Of a stretch of 64,000 bases of DNA, positions 31,367 to 39,447 are shown one piece after another; positions within the stretch are counted from its first letter, which is position 1; each line of letters starts with the position of its first letter. Both the position numbers and the translations under genes were made by a program. The notes under the pieces are model-generated. The model worked only from the letters and a program-made list of their open reading frames with translations. It had not been told where the DNA came from and searched no databases. The stretch lies in contig NZ_KB908379.1 in assembly GCF_000381005.1 (NCBI RefSeq), positions 1-64,000 of the forward strand. The letters are read 5' to 3'. This stretch comes from Selenomonas bovis DSM 23594 (GTDB taxonomy: Bacteria; Bacillota; Negativicutes; Selenomonadales; Selenomonadaceae).

Positions 31367-33253
31367 TCAGTCATCCAGTCCTTTCCAAAATTCCTCAACG
31401 CGCGCCGCAATCTGCTGCGGCGTCAGGCCGCAGAGCGCGAGCAATTCTTCCCGCGTTCCCTGCTCCACGAACGTATCGCCAATGCCGAGACGCAAGATGG
31501 GAAGCAGCGCATCCTCGTCTGCGAGCGTCTCAAGCACCGCGGAGCCAAAACCGCCCGCGAGCATATTCTCCTCGAGCGTCACAAAGGCGCGCACTTCCTC
31601 ATCATGAGCCCAGCGGAGCAGAAGCTCCGCATCGAGCGGCTTGATGAATCGCATATTCGCCACGCGGGCAGAAATGCCGTCCGCCTCGAGCTGCTCCGCT
31701 GCCTGCTCCGCCGCAGACACCATGGTGCCAACAGCGAGCAGTGCGACGCTTCCCTGCGCGCGCAGGATCTCCGCCTTCCCGACAGTCAGAGGCGAAAAGC
31801 CTTCCCGGAGCGGCACGCCGACGCCGTGACCGCGCGGATAGCGCAGAGCGACGGGCGTGCCGAGCGAAAGTGCCGTTGCGAGCATATCGCGCAATTCCGC
31901 CTCATCCTTCGGCGCCATGACCGTCATATTGGGCAGCGGGCGGAGATAGCTATAATCAAAGACACCGTGATGCGTCGGCCCATCCTGTCCGACAAGCCCC
32001 GCGCGGTCGAGCGCCAGGACGACGGGGAGCTTTTGCAGGCAGACATCATGGAGGATCTGGTCGTAGGCTCGCTGCGCAAACGTCGAGTAGAGCGCAACCA
32101 CCGGCTTCTTGCCCGCTGCCGCGAGACCCGCGGCGAGCGTCACCGCATGCTCCTCCGCAATGCCCACATCGAAGCACCGGTCAGGGAACCGCTCTCCGAA
32201 CGCCTTGAGTCCTGTGCCCGACGGCATAGCCGCTGTGATGGCGACGATCCCTTGATCTGCAGCCGCCAGCTGCTGGAGCGCCTCACTGAACACGGCCGTA
32301 TACGTCGGCGCCCCCTGCTTTTTCGGACACTCGCCTGTCTTGACGTCGAAACAGCCGATCCCGTGGAACTTCTCCGGTGCCTGCTCGGCGGGAAGATAGC
32401 CCTTGCCCTTCTTGGTATGCACATGGATGAGAATCGGCCCCTGCATCTGCCGCACCTGGGATAATGTCTCAATGAGCAAAGGCAGATTGTGTCCATCGAG
32501 CGGGCCCAAGTAGCGGAACCCCATCTCCTCAAAGAGTCCGCCGGGCACGAGTGCTGTGCGCACGCCGTCTTTAATAGCAGATGCCGTGCGATAAACCTTG
32601 CTGCCGATATGCGGAATGCTCTTGAGCAGATGCTCCACATCGCGCTTGGCGCGATTGTACTGCGGCATCAGACGCAGCTTCGACAGATATTCCGACATCG
32701 CCCCGACATTCTCGTCGATGGATCGACCGTTGTCATTGAGGATCACGATGAGGTTGCGCCCGAGATCGCCGGCGCTATTTAGTCCTTCGAACGCCTCGCC
32801 GCCCGTGAGCGCGCCATCGCCGAGCACGGCAATGACGGCATTCTTCTTCCCGTCCAGATCGCGTGCGAGCGCCATGCCGAGCGCCGCCGAGATCGCCGTG
32901 CTCGCATGCCCGACACCAAACGCGTCGTAGGGCGACTCGAAGCGGTTGGGAAACCCTGTGATGCCGCCCTTGGTGCGAAGCGTCGCAAACCGATCCCTAC
33001 GTCCCGTGAGGATCTTGTGCGTATAGGCCTGATGTCCGACATCCCAGACGAGCTTATCCGTAGGAAAATCAAAAACGTGATAGAGCGCGAGCGTCAGCTC
33101 CACTGTACCAAGGCTCGGCGCGAGATGACCACCTGTCTTAGAGACATGTTTGATCATAAACGAACGAACTTCAGCTGCCAGTGTCTCCAGATCCCGCACC
33201 GTCAATTCCCGCACATCCTGCGGCGTTTTCAACTGTTGTAGTATCTGCGTCAT
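31367..33253 (-). CDS. dxs: 1-deoxy-D-xylulose-5-phosphate synthase
   Basis: This thiamine-diphosphate enzyme makes DXP from pyruvate and glyceraldehyde-3-phosphate, the entry step of the MEP isoprenoid pathway. GDGALTGGEAFEGLNSAG binds thiamine diphosphate and Mg2+, and DRAGLVGQDGPTHHG is the family signature in the transketolase pyrimidine domain. At 628 residues it is full length. It sits beside ispA, so early and chain-elongation steps of isoprenoid synthesis are co-expressed. Confidence 0.97.
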   Translation of the reverse strand: MTQILQQLKTPQDVRELTVRDLETLAAEVRSFMIKHVSKTGGHLAPSLGTVELTLALYHVFDFPTDKLVWDVGHQAYTHKILTGRRDRFATLRTKGGITGFPNRFESPYDAFGVGHASTAISAALGMALARDLDGKKNAVIAVLGDGALTGGEAFEGLNSAGDLGRNLIVILNDNGRSIDENVGAMSEYLSKLRLMPQYNRAKRDVEHLLKSIPHIGSKVYRTASAIKDGVRTALVPGGLFEEMGFRYLGPLDGHNLPLLIETLSQVRQMQGPILIHVHTKKGKGYLPAEQAPEKFHGIGCFDVKTGECPKKQGAPTYTAVFSEALQQLAAADQGIVAITAAMPSGTGLKAFGERFPDRCFDVGIAEEHAVTLAAGLAAAGKKPVVALYSTFAQRAYDQILHDVCLQKLPVVLALDRAGLVGQDGPTHHGVFDYSYLRPLPNMTVMAPKDEAELRDMLATALSLGTPVALRYPRGHGVGVPLREGFSPLTVGKAEILRAQGSVALLAVGTMVSAAEQAAEQLEADGISARVANMRFIKPLDAELLLRWAHDEEVRAFVTLEENMLAGGFGSAVLETLADEDALLPILRLGIGDTFVEQGTREELLALCGLTPQQIAARVEEFWKGLDD

Positions 33254-33263
33254 AATAGCTTCC

Positions 33264-34142
33264 TTATTGCTTTCTGCCTAGCAAGGAACGCAACAGCTCC
33301 CGCAGGAAATCAGCTTCATCGCCGAACGGCTGCAGTGCCGCGATGCCCTGCGCCACGGTCTCCTCTGCCAGACGCTGCGCCCGTTCGAGCGAAAGTAACG
33401 TAACATAGGTGGATTTATGGTTACGCTCATCGCTTCCGATTGGCTTGCCGATAGTGGCTTCATCGCCCGTCACGTCGAGAATATCATCCGTGATCTGGAA
33501 CGCGAGTCCGAACGCCTCCGCATACCGCGTGAGTGCGGCGAGCTGTTCCGTTTTCGCCCCCGCAAGCAGCGCGCCCGAGCGGATGGCCGCGCGGAAAAGC
33601 GCCCCCGTCTTACCGAGGTGCATCTGACGCAACCGCTCAAGTGGAATCTCCTGTCCCTCTGACTCCAGGTCGATGGCCTGTCCGCCCACCATACCATCCC
33701 TGCCTGCCGCCTGGCTCATCTCCCGCACAACAGCGAGACACACCGCATCGCTCACGCCTTGCTGTCGGAGCATGACCTCAAAGGAAAGCGTCAGCAACGC
33801 GTCACCTGCGAGCGTTGCCATGCCAGCGCCGTAGACCTTGTGGTTTGTCAGCTTGCCGCGGCGGTAGTCATCGTTGTCCATAGCAGGCAGGTCATCGTGA
33901 ATCAGCGAATACGTATGGATCATCTCGATGGCGCAGCCCGTCGTGATGAACCGCGTGCCATCAGTGCCGACAGCATCTGCCGCCGCCATGAGCAGGATGG
34001 GGCGCAGGCGTTTCCCACCGGCGAGCAGACTATATGCCATCGCTTCCTCGAGCGTCTTGTCAAGCGGCGCCGCTTCGCGCAATTCTTTTTCCAGATGAGA
34101 CTCCACAAGTTTCTTTCTCGATTCCCACAATTCCTTCAACAT
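33264..34142 (-). CDS. ispA: Farnesyl diphosphate synthase (polyprenyl synthetase family)
   Basis: It condenses isopentenyl and dimethylallyl diphosphates to farnesyl diphosphate. The first aspartate-rich motif is DDLPAMDNDD and the second DDILD, with GGKRLRP near residue 42 as the substrate-binding Lys/Arg motif. The 292 residues match short-chain enzymes of the IspA type. The gene starts one base after the xseB stop. Confidence 0.93.
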   Translation of the reverse strand: MLKELWESRKKLVESHLEKELREAAPLDKTLEEAMAYSLLAGGKRLRPILLMAAADAVGTDGTRFITTGCAIEMIHTYSLIHDDLPAMDNDDYRRGKLTNHKVYGAGMATLAGDALLTLSFEVMLRQQGVSDAVCLAVVREMSQAAGRDGMVGGQAIDLESEGQEIPLERLRQMHLGKTGALFRAAIRSGALLAGAKTEQLAALTRYAEAFGLAFQITDDILDVTGDEATIGKPIGSDERNHKSTYVTLLSLERAQRLAEETVAQGIAALQPFGDEADFLRELLRSLLGRKQ

Positions 34143-34143
34143 G

Positions 34144-34392
34144 TCATTTCCCCTGTTCCTTTTCTATCTCCAGCGGTGTCGTCATTGCTTCGCCGTCCTT
34201 GTCCTGCAGCAGGAGATCCATCGCTTTTTCCGCACGCGAAAGGGACTGCGTACACTGATTCGCAAGCGTGACGCCCTCTGAATATCGCAGGACGAGATCC
34301 TGCAGGTTCAGCTCGCCCTGTTCCATCTCGCCGACAATCTGTTCCAAGCGCGCGAGTGCTTCCTCAAAGCTTGGTTCCTTTTTCCTTGGCAT
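34144..34392 (-). CDS. xseB: Exodeoxyribonuclease VII small subunit
   Basis: XseB is the helical small subunit that binds XseA. The 82 residues show FEEALARLEQIVGEMEQGEL then the YSEGVTLANQC helix, typical of the family. ATG 34392 has GGGAGG upstream. It overlaps the end of xseA by 29 bases, which implies translational coupling, and precedes ispA as in many bacteria. Confidence 0.93.
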   Translation of the reverse strand: MPRKKEPSFEEALARLEQIVGEMEQGELNLQDLVLRYSEGVTLANQCTQSLSRAEKAMDLLLQDKDGEAMTTPLEIEKEQGK

Positions 34393-35593
34393 AGCCTGTA
34401 CCTCCCTCAATCTTCCTGACTTTCGCCTCGATGCGCCCATCCGCAAGGCGTAGGGAAAGCTCATCCCCGACAGCTGCCTCGGCAATGCGCACCAAAGGAT
34501 GTCCATCTTTCTCAACCACGGCATAGCCGCGGCGCAGCACGCGCACGGGATTGAGCAATTCCAGGCGATCAAGCGTCGTCTCGAGTTGTTTCCGCTTCCC
34601 ATCTGCCGCAACAGCTGCGGCGCGTTTCAGGCGCTCTGCGAGGAGATCAAGCGCCTGCACCCTCGTGGCGAGCAAGAGCTCCGGACGCTGCAAAAACGGC
34701 CTCTCTGTCGCATGGCGCAGGCGTTCCCTACGCAAAGAGATTCCATGCTGCCGCGCCTGCTGCAAGCGCGTGCGCAGTGAAAGGACATGCTGCAAGACCT
34801 CCTGCCTATCGGGTACTGCAAGCTCGGCCGCCTGAGACGGCGTCGCCGCGCGCACATCGCTGACCTCGTCTGCCAGCGTGAAATCCGTCTCATGCCCTAC
34901 AGCAGAAATCACAGGGATGCGCGAGGCGAAGATTGCCCGCACAACGCACTCTTCATTGAATGACCAAAGGTCTTCCATAGAGCCGCCACCGCGACCGACA
35001 ATGAGCACATCGACAGGATAATGGCGATTGAAATAGCGGATGGCCGCCGCGATCTCCTCTGCCGAGCCCTCCCCCTGCACCTGCACGGGGAACAACACCA
35101 GTTGGACAGCCGGATTGCGGCGCTTACCGACATGATAAATGTCGCGCAGGACTGCACCGGAAAGAGATGTCACAACACCGATGCGTTTTGGAAAACGCGG
35201 CAAGGGACGCTTGTGCTCGTCAGCAAAGAGTCCTTCCGCCTCGAGACGCGCCCGCAGTTGCCGTAGCGCAAGCGCCAGCTGTCCCTGTCCCTCCGGTGCC
35301 AGACTATTCACATAGAGCTGATAGACGCCGTCACGCTCATAAACGGAAATGCTGCCGCTCGCCACGACCTGCTGGCCATCCTGCGGCACGAAGGACAGAT
35401 ACTGCGCGCGGCTGCGGAACATCACGCACTTAAGAGCAGCGTCCGCATCTTTCAGCGTGAAATAGCAGTGGCCTGAACGGTACGTCTTAAAATTGGAAAT
35501 CTCGCCCCTTACCATGATGCGCTGCAGACTTCCCTCGGCATCTAGCATTCCCTTGATAAAATGGTTGACCTCACTGACACTGTGGATGGCCAT
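34364..35593 (-). CDS. xseA: Exodeoxyribonuclease VII large subunit
   Basis: XseA is the catalytic subunit of the single-strand exonuclease. The N-terminal OB domain (VRGEISNFKTYRSGHCYFTL) is followed by the catalytic region with RIGVVTSLSGAVLRDI, LIVGRGGGSMEDLWSFN and ISAVGHETDFTLAD. At 409 residues it is close to normal. It is the first gene of the run to scpB; no clear promoter is seen in front of it, where the 109-base repeats begin only 37 bases away. Confidence 0.95.
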   Translation of the reverse strand: MAIHSVSEVNHFIKGMLDAEGSLQRIMVRGEISNFKTYRSGHCYFTLKDADAALKCVMFRSRAQYLSFVPQDGQQVVASGSISVYERDGVYQLYVNSLAPEGQGQLALALRQLRARLEAEGLFADEHKRPLPRFPKRIGVVTSLSGAVLRDIYHVGKRRNPAVQLVLFPVQVQGEGSAEEIAAAIRYFNRHYPVDVLIVGRGGGSMEDLWSFNEECVVRAIFASRIPVISAVGHETDFTLADEVSDVRAATPSQAAELAVPDRQEVLQHVLSLRTRLQQARQHGISLRRERLRHATERPFLQRPELLLATRVQALDLLAERLKRAAAVAADGKRKQLETTLDRLELLNPVRVLRRGYAVVEKDGHPLVRIAEAAVGDELSLRLADGRIEAKVRKIEGGTGYAKEKGTKL

Positions 35594-35630
35594 AAACGCC
35601 CCCCTTTCCCTCTAAATCCTTGCATAAAAC

Positions 35631-35833
35631 CATTGTGCGCCTGCCCTTGAAGTAAATCCAGCCAATCGCGCTGCGCCTGCGGCCTGCACTCTTAGGGATT
35701 TCCATAGTAAACTCAACGCACAAACGTCCACTTCGTGGACATTGTGCGCCCGCCCTTGCAGTAAATCCAGCCAATCGCGCTGCGCCTGCGGCTTGCGCTC
35801 TTGGGGATTTACATAGTAAACTACATGCCTTAA
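35631..35833. repeat. Tandem 109-base intergenic repeat, two copies
   Basis: Unit 1 (35631-35739) and unit 2 (from 35740, about 94 bases) share CATTGTGCGC, AGTAAATCCAGCCAATCGCG, a GC-rich run and a final CATAGTAAACT, with few differences. The junction GTCCACTTCGTGGAC forms a small hairpin. A single related copy is at 2178-2230. The repeat covers much of the gap between xseA and the IS110 element and may have separated xseA from its original promoter. Confidence 0.85.
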
Positions 35834-35936
35834 CGGCACCATCATGAACGAAACCACCTCCAACTGTGGTAGAATATAGTTAGACGTTGCAAGGTCGATT
35901 CTTTTTTGGGTCTCGAACTCGCATAGTAAACTGATC

Positions 35937-36005
35937 TGGCCCCTTTTTGCACCACATTTTGTTCCTTCGAGGACGTATAGTAAAATAAGCGAATCATAGG
36001 GGCCA
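35937..36005 (+). ncRNA. Candidate IS110 bridge (guide) RNA structured region
   Basis: TGGCCCC (35937-35943) and GGGGCCA (35999-36005) can pair and enclose a 55-base loop with an inner CCT-TCG-AGG hairpin. The stretch lies in the non-coding 5' region of the IS110 element, where the bridge RNA of IS110-group elements is encoded. Location and fold fit; the target- and donor-binding loops were not matched to flanking DNA. Confidence 0.35.
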
Positions 36006-36030
36006 CATCGTACATTTGGAGGTGGACTTC

Positions 36031-37266
36031 ATGAAAGCGTTGTACGAACGTTGCTGTGGGATTGATGTGCACAAACGAATCGTGGTTGCCTGCTTGAAAT
36101 GTGGCAAGAAGCAGGAAATCCGTGAGTTTGGCACTACGACAGAGGAACTTCGTTCCCTCACTGAATGGCTCTCGGACAGCAAATGCCAGATGATTGCCAT
36201 GGAAAGCACGGGATCTTACTGGAAGCCTCTCTATAACATTTTCGAGCTTTCCTCCTTGGCGGCCATTGTTGTCAATGCCCGCGACATGAGGAACGTTCCT
36301 GGTCGCAAAACGGATATCAAGGATGCCGAATGGATTGCTGATCTCTTGCAGCATGGCCTTCTCCGCGCCAGCTATATCCCAAACAGGGAACAGCGCGAGC
36401 TTCGCGAATTATCCCGTTATAGGAAAAGTCTCATCGAAGAACGTGCCCGTGAGCTGAACCGTCTCCAGAAGATGCTGGAAGGCGGCAACATCAAACTGGC
36501 CAGCGTAGTGTCTGACATCAACGGCAGAAGCGCTCGGAACCTGCTGACACACATGCTCAAGCGCGATACATCCTTAACCAAGGAAGAAGTTTCTTCCTTG
36601 GTACGTGGCCGTTTGCGTCACAAGGTAGAGTCCATCATGAAGGCGCTGGATGGATTCCTCACACCGCTGCAAAAGCAGCTGATGCTCAAGGTTGTCGATC
36701 ACATTGATGACATGACCAAGCGAATAGGGGAAATGGATGACCTGATGAATCAATACCTTACGGAATATCATGAGGCAATCCAGAAACTGGATGAAATCCC
36801 CGGCATCGGTCGCCAGAGCGCCGAGACCATCTTGGCGGAGACAGGGCTTGACATGAACCGTTTTCCTACAGCGAAACATTTCTCCAGCTGGGCGGGCCTG
36901 GCTCCTGGCAGCAATGAAAGTGCAGGGAAGCGACGGTATGGAAGAACAACAAAAGGGAACATCACCTTGAAAACCACCTTGATTCAATGTGCGAAAGCCG
37001 CTGTCAAGAAAACAGATTCCTTCCTTTCCGCACAATATCAGCGACTTGTTGTTCGGCGGGGGGCAAACCGTGCCACGGTCGCTGTTGCCCACACGATGCT
37101 CATATCGATTTATCATATGCTCAAGAACAATGTTCCGTTTACTGATCTTGGTGCAGACTATTACAACCAATTCAACACCCAAAGCAAGATCCAGCATTAT
37201 TTGAAAAAACTCAAACGACTTGGCTGGGAGTTGGATTCCGCCACAATTCCGACCGCAGCCGTATAG
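36031..37266 (+). CDS. IS110-family transposase (DEDD recombinase)
   Basis: This 411-residue recombinase acts with a guide RNA to recombine donor and target DNA. The N-terminal RuvC-like DEDD domain shows Asp in CGIDVHK, Glu in MESTGSYWKP and Asp residues in TDIKDAEWIADLL. The C-terminal domain has LDEIPGIGRQSAETILAE followed by FSSWAGLAPGSNESAGKRRYG, with the Ser used by this family. ATG 36031 has GGAGG nine bases upstream. The frame is intact, so the element may be active. Confidence 0.93.
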   Translation: MKALYERCCGIDVHKRIVVACLKCGKKQEIREFGTTTEELRSLTEWLSDSKCQMIAMESTGSYWKPLYNIFELSSLAAIVVNARDMRNVPGRKTDIKDAEWIADLLQHGLLRASYIPNREQRELRELSRYRKSLIEERARELNRLQKMLEGGNIKLASVVSDINGRSARNLLTHMLKRDTSLTKEEVSSLVRGRLRHKVESIMKALDGFLTPLQKQLMLKVVDHIDDMTKRIGEMDDLMNQYLTEYHEAIQKLDEIPGIGRQSAETILAETGLDMNRFPTAKHFSSWAGLAPGSNESAGKRRYGRTTKGNITLKTTLIQCAKAAVKKTDSFLSAQYQRLVVRRGANRATVAVAHTMLISIYHMLKNNVPFTDLGADYYNQFNTQSKIQHYLKKLKRLGWELDSATIPTAAV

Positions 37267-37335
37267 CGAAAAAAGCTCTATTTCCAGCTATAGGGACTTT
37301 TTGCGCTCTTTTAAGGACTACGTACTATGGTTTCA

Positions 37336-37366
37336 TAATAAAAGGCCAGACACAAGGTTCTGGCCT
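37336..37366 (-). terminator. Terminator after nusB
   Basis: AGGCCAGA and TCTGGCCT pair across an eight-base loop. On the minus strand TTTTATTATG follows. Confidence 0.85.
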
Positions 37367-37393
37367 CTGTGGCTACGATTCAGGAACCACTGA

Positions 37394-37819
37394 TTACTTC
37401 ACCATCGCACCCAAGATGCCGTTGATGAAACGGGCCGACTCATCCGAACCGTATTTCTTCGAGAGCTCGACAGCCTCGTTGATGGCAATGTTCGGCGTGA
37501 GTGCAGGCTCGGCGAACTTCATCTCATAGACAGCGATACGAGCGATATTGCGATCCACAGTCGCCATACGTGTGAGCTTCCAATCGCGAGACGCTTCTTC
37601 GATGCACGCATCGATTTCGCTGATGTGCGCTCTTGTTCCCTCGACAAGCGACCTCGCAAACTCCCGTGTCGCTTGGGACACCTTCGCCTCTGCCTCCTGA
37701 AAAGCAGTATCAAGAGCGAGATTCTCGTACATTTCTTCCTGCTCCGCCGACTCTGCACAATTGATTTCCAACTGGTAGAGTGCCTGCAGAGCGATTTCTC
37801 TTGCTTGTCTACGACTCAT
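37394..37819 (-). CDS. nusB: Transcription antitermination factor NusB
   Basis: NusB joins NusE (S10) in rRNA antitermination complexes. The 141-residue all-helical protein starts MSRRQAREIALQALYQLEIN and ends FINGILGAMVK, both typical. AELSKKYGSDESARFINGIL is the conserved C-terminal block with a Glu replacing some positions. It lies about 200 bases after the DUF2273 gene, in a region where no other gene is seen, and ends at a strong terminator before the IS110 element. Confidence 0.94.
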   Translation of the reverse strand: MSRRQAREIALQALYQLEINCAESAEQEEMYENLALDTAFQEAEAKVSQATREFARSLVEGTRAHISEIDACIEEASRDWKLTRMATVDRNIARIAVYEMKFAEPALTPNIAINEAVELSKKYGSDESARFINGILGAMVK

Positions 37820-38016
37820 ATATCCTAAAACCTTTACTTTCTTTAGAAATCACTAATTTCCTGTACCCTGGTATCTCGCTGTTCCCGTCTCTCGATATAG
37901 GAAAGCCCCTGCGAAGATAAGACATTGCAAGACAGTTCCCTGCTTACGAACGCGACAGCCCTTCCTGTGCTTTGGAACATCTTACCCGACAACGATCTTC
38001 CTGGAGTGACAGCACG

Positions 38017-38262
38017 TCAAAAACGATGCCAGTACTGAAGCCGGTCGGGAAGACGATCCCGTAGTTCCTCGAGGAAATCGCCCCTGTCGAGACGACTGCC
38101 AATGAAAAGGCCGATGCTACCGCAAAGAAGGACGAAAAATGTCCGCCAAAAGCCGAAAACCAGCACGCAGAGACCAAAGAGAACCCCAAGCACTGTGCCG
38201 AGGAACTTGCCACGGTGTTCTGTCCAGAGATAAAGGACTTCCTGCAGGAACTTCTCCTTCAT
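38017..38262 (-). CDS. DUF2273 family small membrane protein
   Basis: This 81-residue protein has two hydrophobic helices (GKFLGTVLGVLFGLCVLVFG and FVLLCGSIGLFIGSRLD) and a charged tail, the layout of DUF2273 proteins encoded with amaP and asp23 in Firmicutes. ATG 38262 is chosen with GAGGTG upstream. Its role in the Asp23 membrane complex is not known. It follows amaP by ten bases. Confidence 0.83.
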   Translation of the reverse strand: MKEKFLQEVLYLWTEHRGKFLGTVLGVLFGLCVLVFGFWRTFFVLLCGSIGLFIGSRLDRGDFLEELRDRLPDRLQYWHRF

Positions 38263-38272
38263 TGCCATCACC

Positions 38273-38842
38273 TCAAGAAACCCGTGGCCGCTGTGGCAGC
38301 CTCTCATTGGAAATCTCCGCTACCTCGACCTCGACCCGCACATCATCCATGTCCAATACATGCGCGAGTTCGCGACGGACGAGCTCAGAAACCGCATCCG
38401 CAGTCTCCCTGACCGATACGCCTGGGCGCAACGTGAGTTTCAGCCTGATCAGCAGCGTCTCCTCTGCGTCCTTGGCTTGCCGTAGCGGCGATATCTTCGC
38501 TGCCACATCGCACACGCCAGGGACGCCGCGCGCCACGCGCAATACGACAGACTGAATGGCAGCGAGAGAGACATGCACCTTTCCAGATGCTTTCGTCAAA
38601 AGGCAGACCTCGGCGCTGTTTTTCGTCTTCTTCGTCGCAAAGGCACAGAGGAACAAATGCACGCCAACAAGGAAATACACTACGATCCCTGCCAGAACCT
38701 CGAGCCGACCGGTCACATACCTTACCTCATTCAGCCATTCCCGTTCCGGCAGAATCGGAACCAGGATTCCCGCCAGCGCCACGGTCAACGCCATCGTCGC
38801 CAATGCGTAGAGCGCGAGCAGCAAACGATTCCCTACTCCCAT
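38273..38842 (-). CDS. amaP: Alkaline shock response membrane anchor protein AmaP
   Basis: AmaP tethers Asp23-type proteins to the membrane. The 189 residues show two N-terminal membrane helices (8-28 and about 50-70) and a cytoplasmic Asp23-like part with KASGKVHVSLAAIQSVVLRVARGVPGV. It lies between asp23 and the DUF2273 gene in the usual order. Function in this lineage is inferred from Staphylococcus. Confidence 0.86.
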   Translation of the reverse strand: MGVGNRLLLALYALATMALTVALAGILVPILPEREWLNEVRYVTGRLEVLAGIVVYFLVGVHLFLCAFATKKTKNSAEVCLLTKASGKVHVSLAAIQSVVLRVARGVPGVCDVAAKISPLRQAKDAEETLLIRLKLTLRPGVSVRETADAVSELVRRELAHVLDMDDVRVEVEVAEISNERLPQRPRVS

Positions 38843-38855
38843 CGAATCGCCTCTT

Positions 38856-39263
38856 TCAACGGACGCGGACTTCTTCTTCCTTCGGGGCTTCTTCAGGGAA
38901 TCCTACCCCCTGGACATGAACGTTCACCTCTACCACGGAGAGTCCGGTCATCGTCTCGATGGCCTGCTTGACATTCTCCTGTGCGGCGAGCGCGATATCA
39001 GGGATACGCACACCATATTTCACGATGATATAGAGATCGACCGCTGCCTCTTTTTCGCCGACTTCCACCTTGACTCCCTTGGCGAAATTCTTCCGGCCAA
39101 GCATCTCCGCAATGCCGCCGACAAGACCACCGCTCATGCCCGCGATGCCATCGACTTCCGTGGCGGCGAGACCAGCGATGATGCTGACGACTTCGTCTGC
39201 AATGCGAATCGAGCCAAGCGAGTTGTCTTTCTTTACGACCTTTACCTGCGTTTCCTTTTCCAT
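38856..39263 (-). CDS. Asp23/Gls24 family envelope stress protein
   Basis: The 135-residue cytoplasmic protein has the Asp23 fold signature GSIRIADEVVSIIAGLAATEVDGIAGMSGG and the later IVKYGVRIPDIALAAQENV. ATG 39263 follows AAGGAGGGC by six bases. Asp23 proteins collect at the membrane through AmaP and are linked to envelope stress. A strong inverted repeat lies about 60 bases upstream. Confidence 0.9.
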   Translation of the reverse strand: MEKETQVKVVKKDNSLGSIRIADEVVSIIAGLAATEVDGIAGMSGGLVGGIAEMLGRKNFAKGVKVEVGEKEAAVDLYIIVKYGVRIPDIALAAQENVKQAIETMTGLSVVEVNVHVQGVGFPEEAPKEEEVRVR

Positions 39264-39324
39264 GGGAAGCCCTCCTTGTACATATATCAGCAAAAGAATT
39301 CCTATCCTGTTTAATTATTCTTCC

Positions 39325-39365
39325 TGCAGGATACTTTTTCCTGCTTACTAAAAAAGTATCCTGCA
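39325..39365. other. Perfect 15-base inverted repeat between efp and asp23
   Basis: TGCAGGATACTTTTT (39325-39339) pairs perfectly with AAAAAGTATCCTGCA (39351-39365) across 11 bases. For the minus-strand efp transcript it could act as a terminator, although no T run follows the stem. It could equally be an operator or leader hairpin for asp23. The internal T5/A5 arms may supply the terminating U tract if the stem is read from inside. Confidence 0.6.
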
Positions 39366-39447
39366 AGAAAGAAACGGATGAGACGACCATCCATCCCAGG
39401 CCTTCCTCACCCGCTTACTTCACACAACAGAAAAAATTGCTACCTTA

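Larger units (their letters stand above)
35840..37335 (+). mobile_element. IS110-family insertion sequence
   Basis: The limits are approximate. The element comprises a non-coding 5' region of about 190 bases, one intact transposase gene and a short 3' region of about 65 bases. A long 5' region with a short 3' region is the IS110-group rather than IS1111-group arrangement. Such elements lack classical terminal inverted repeats and target duplications. CATAGTA at 35922 and its inverse TACTATG at 37323 lie towards the two ends. It sits between minus-strand nusB and xseA. Confidence 0.75.

Noticed and set aside
35571-35863. Two short minus-strand frames upstream of xseA sharing peptide fragments
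   Set aside because: They are translations of the 109-base tandem repeat in different frames and have no ribosome sites.
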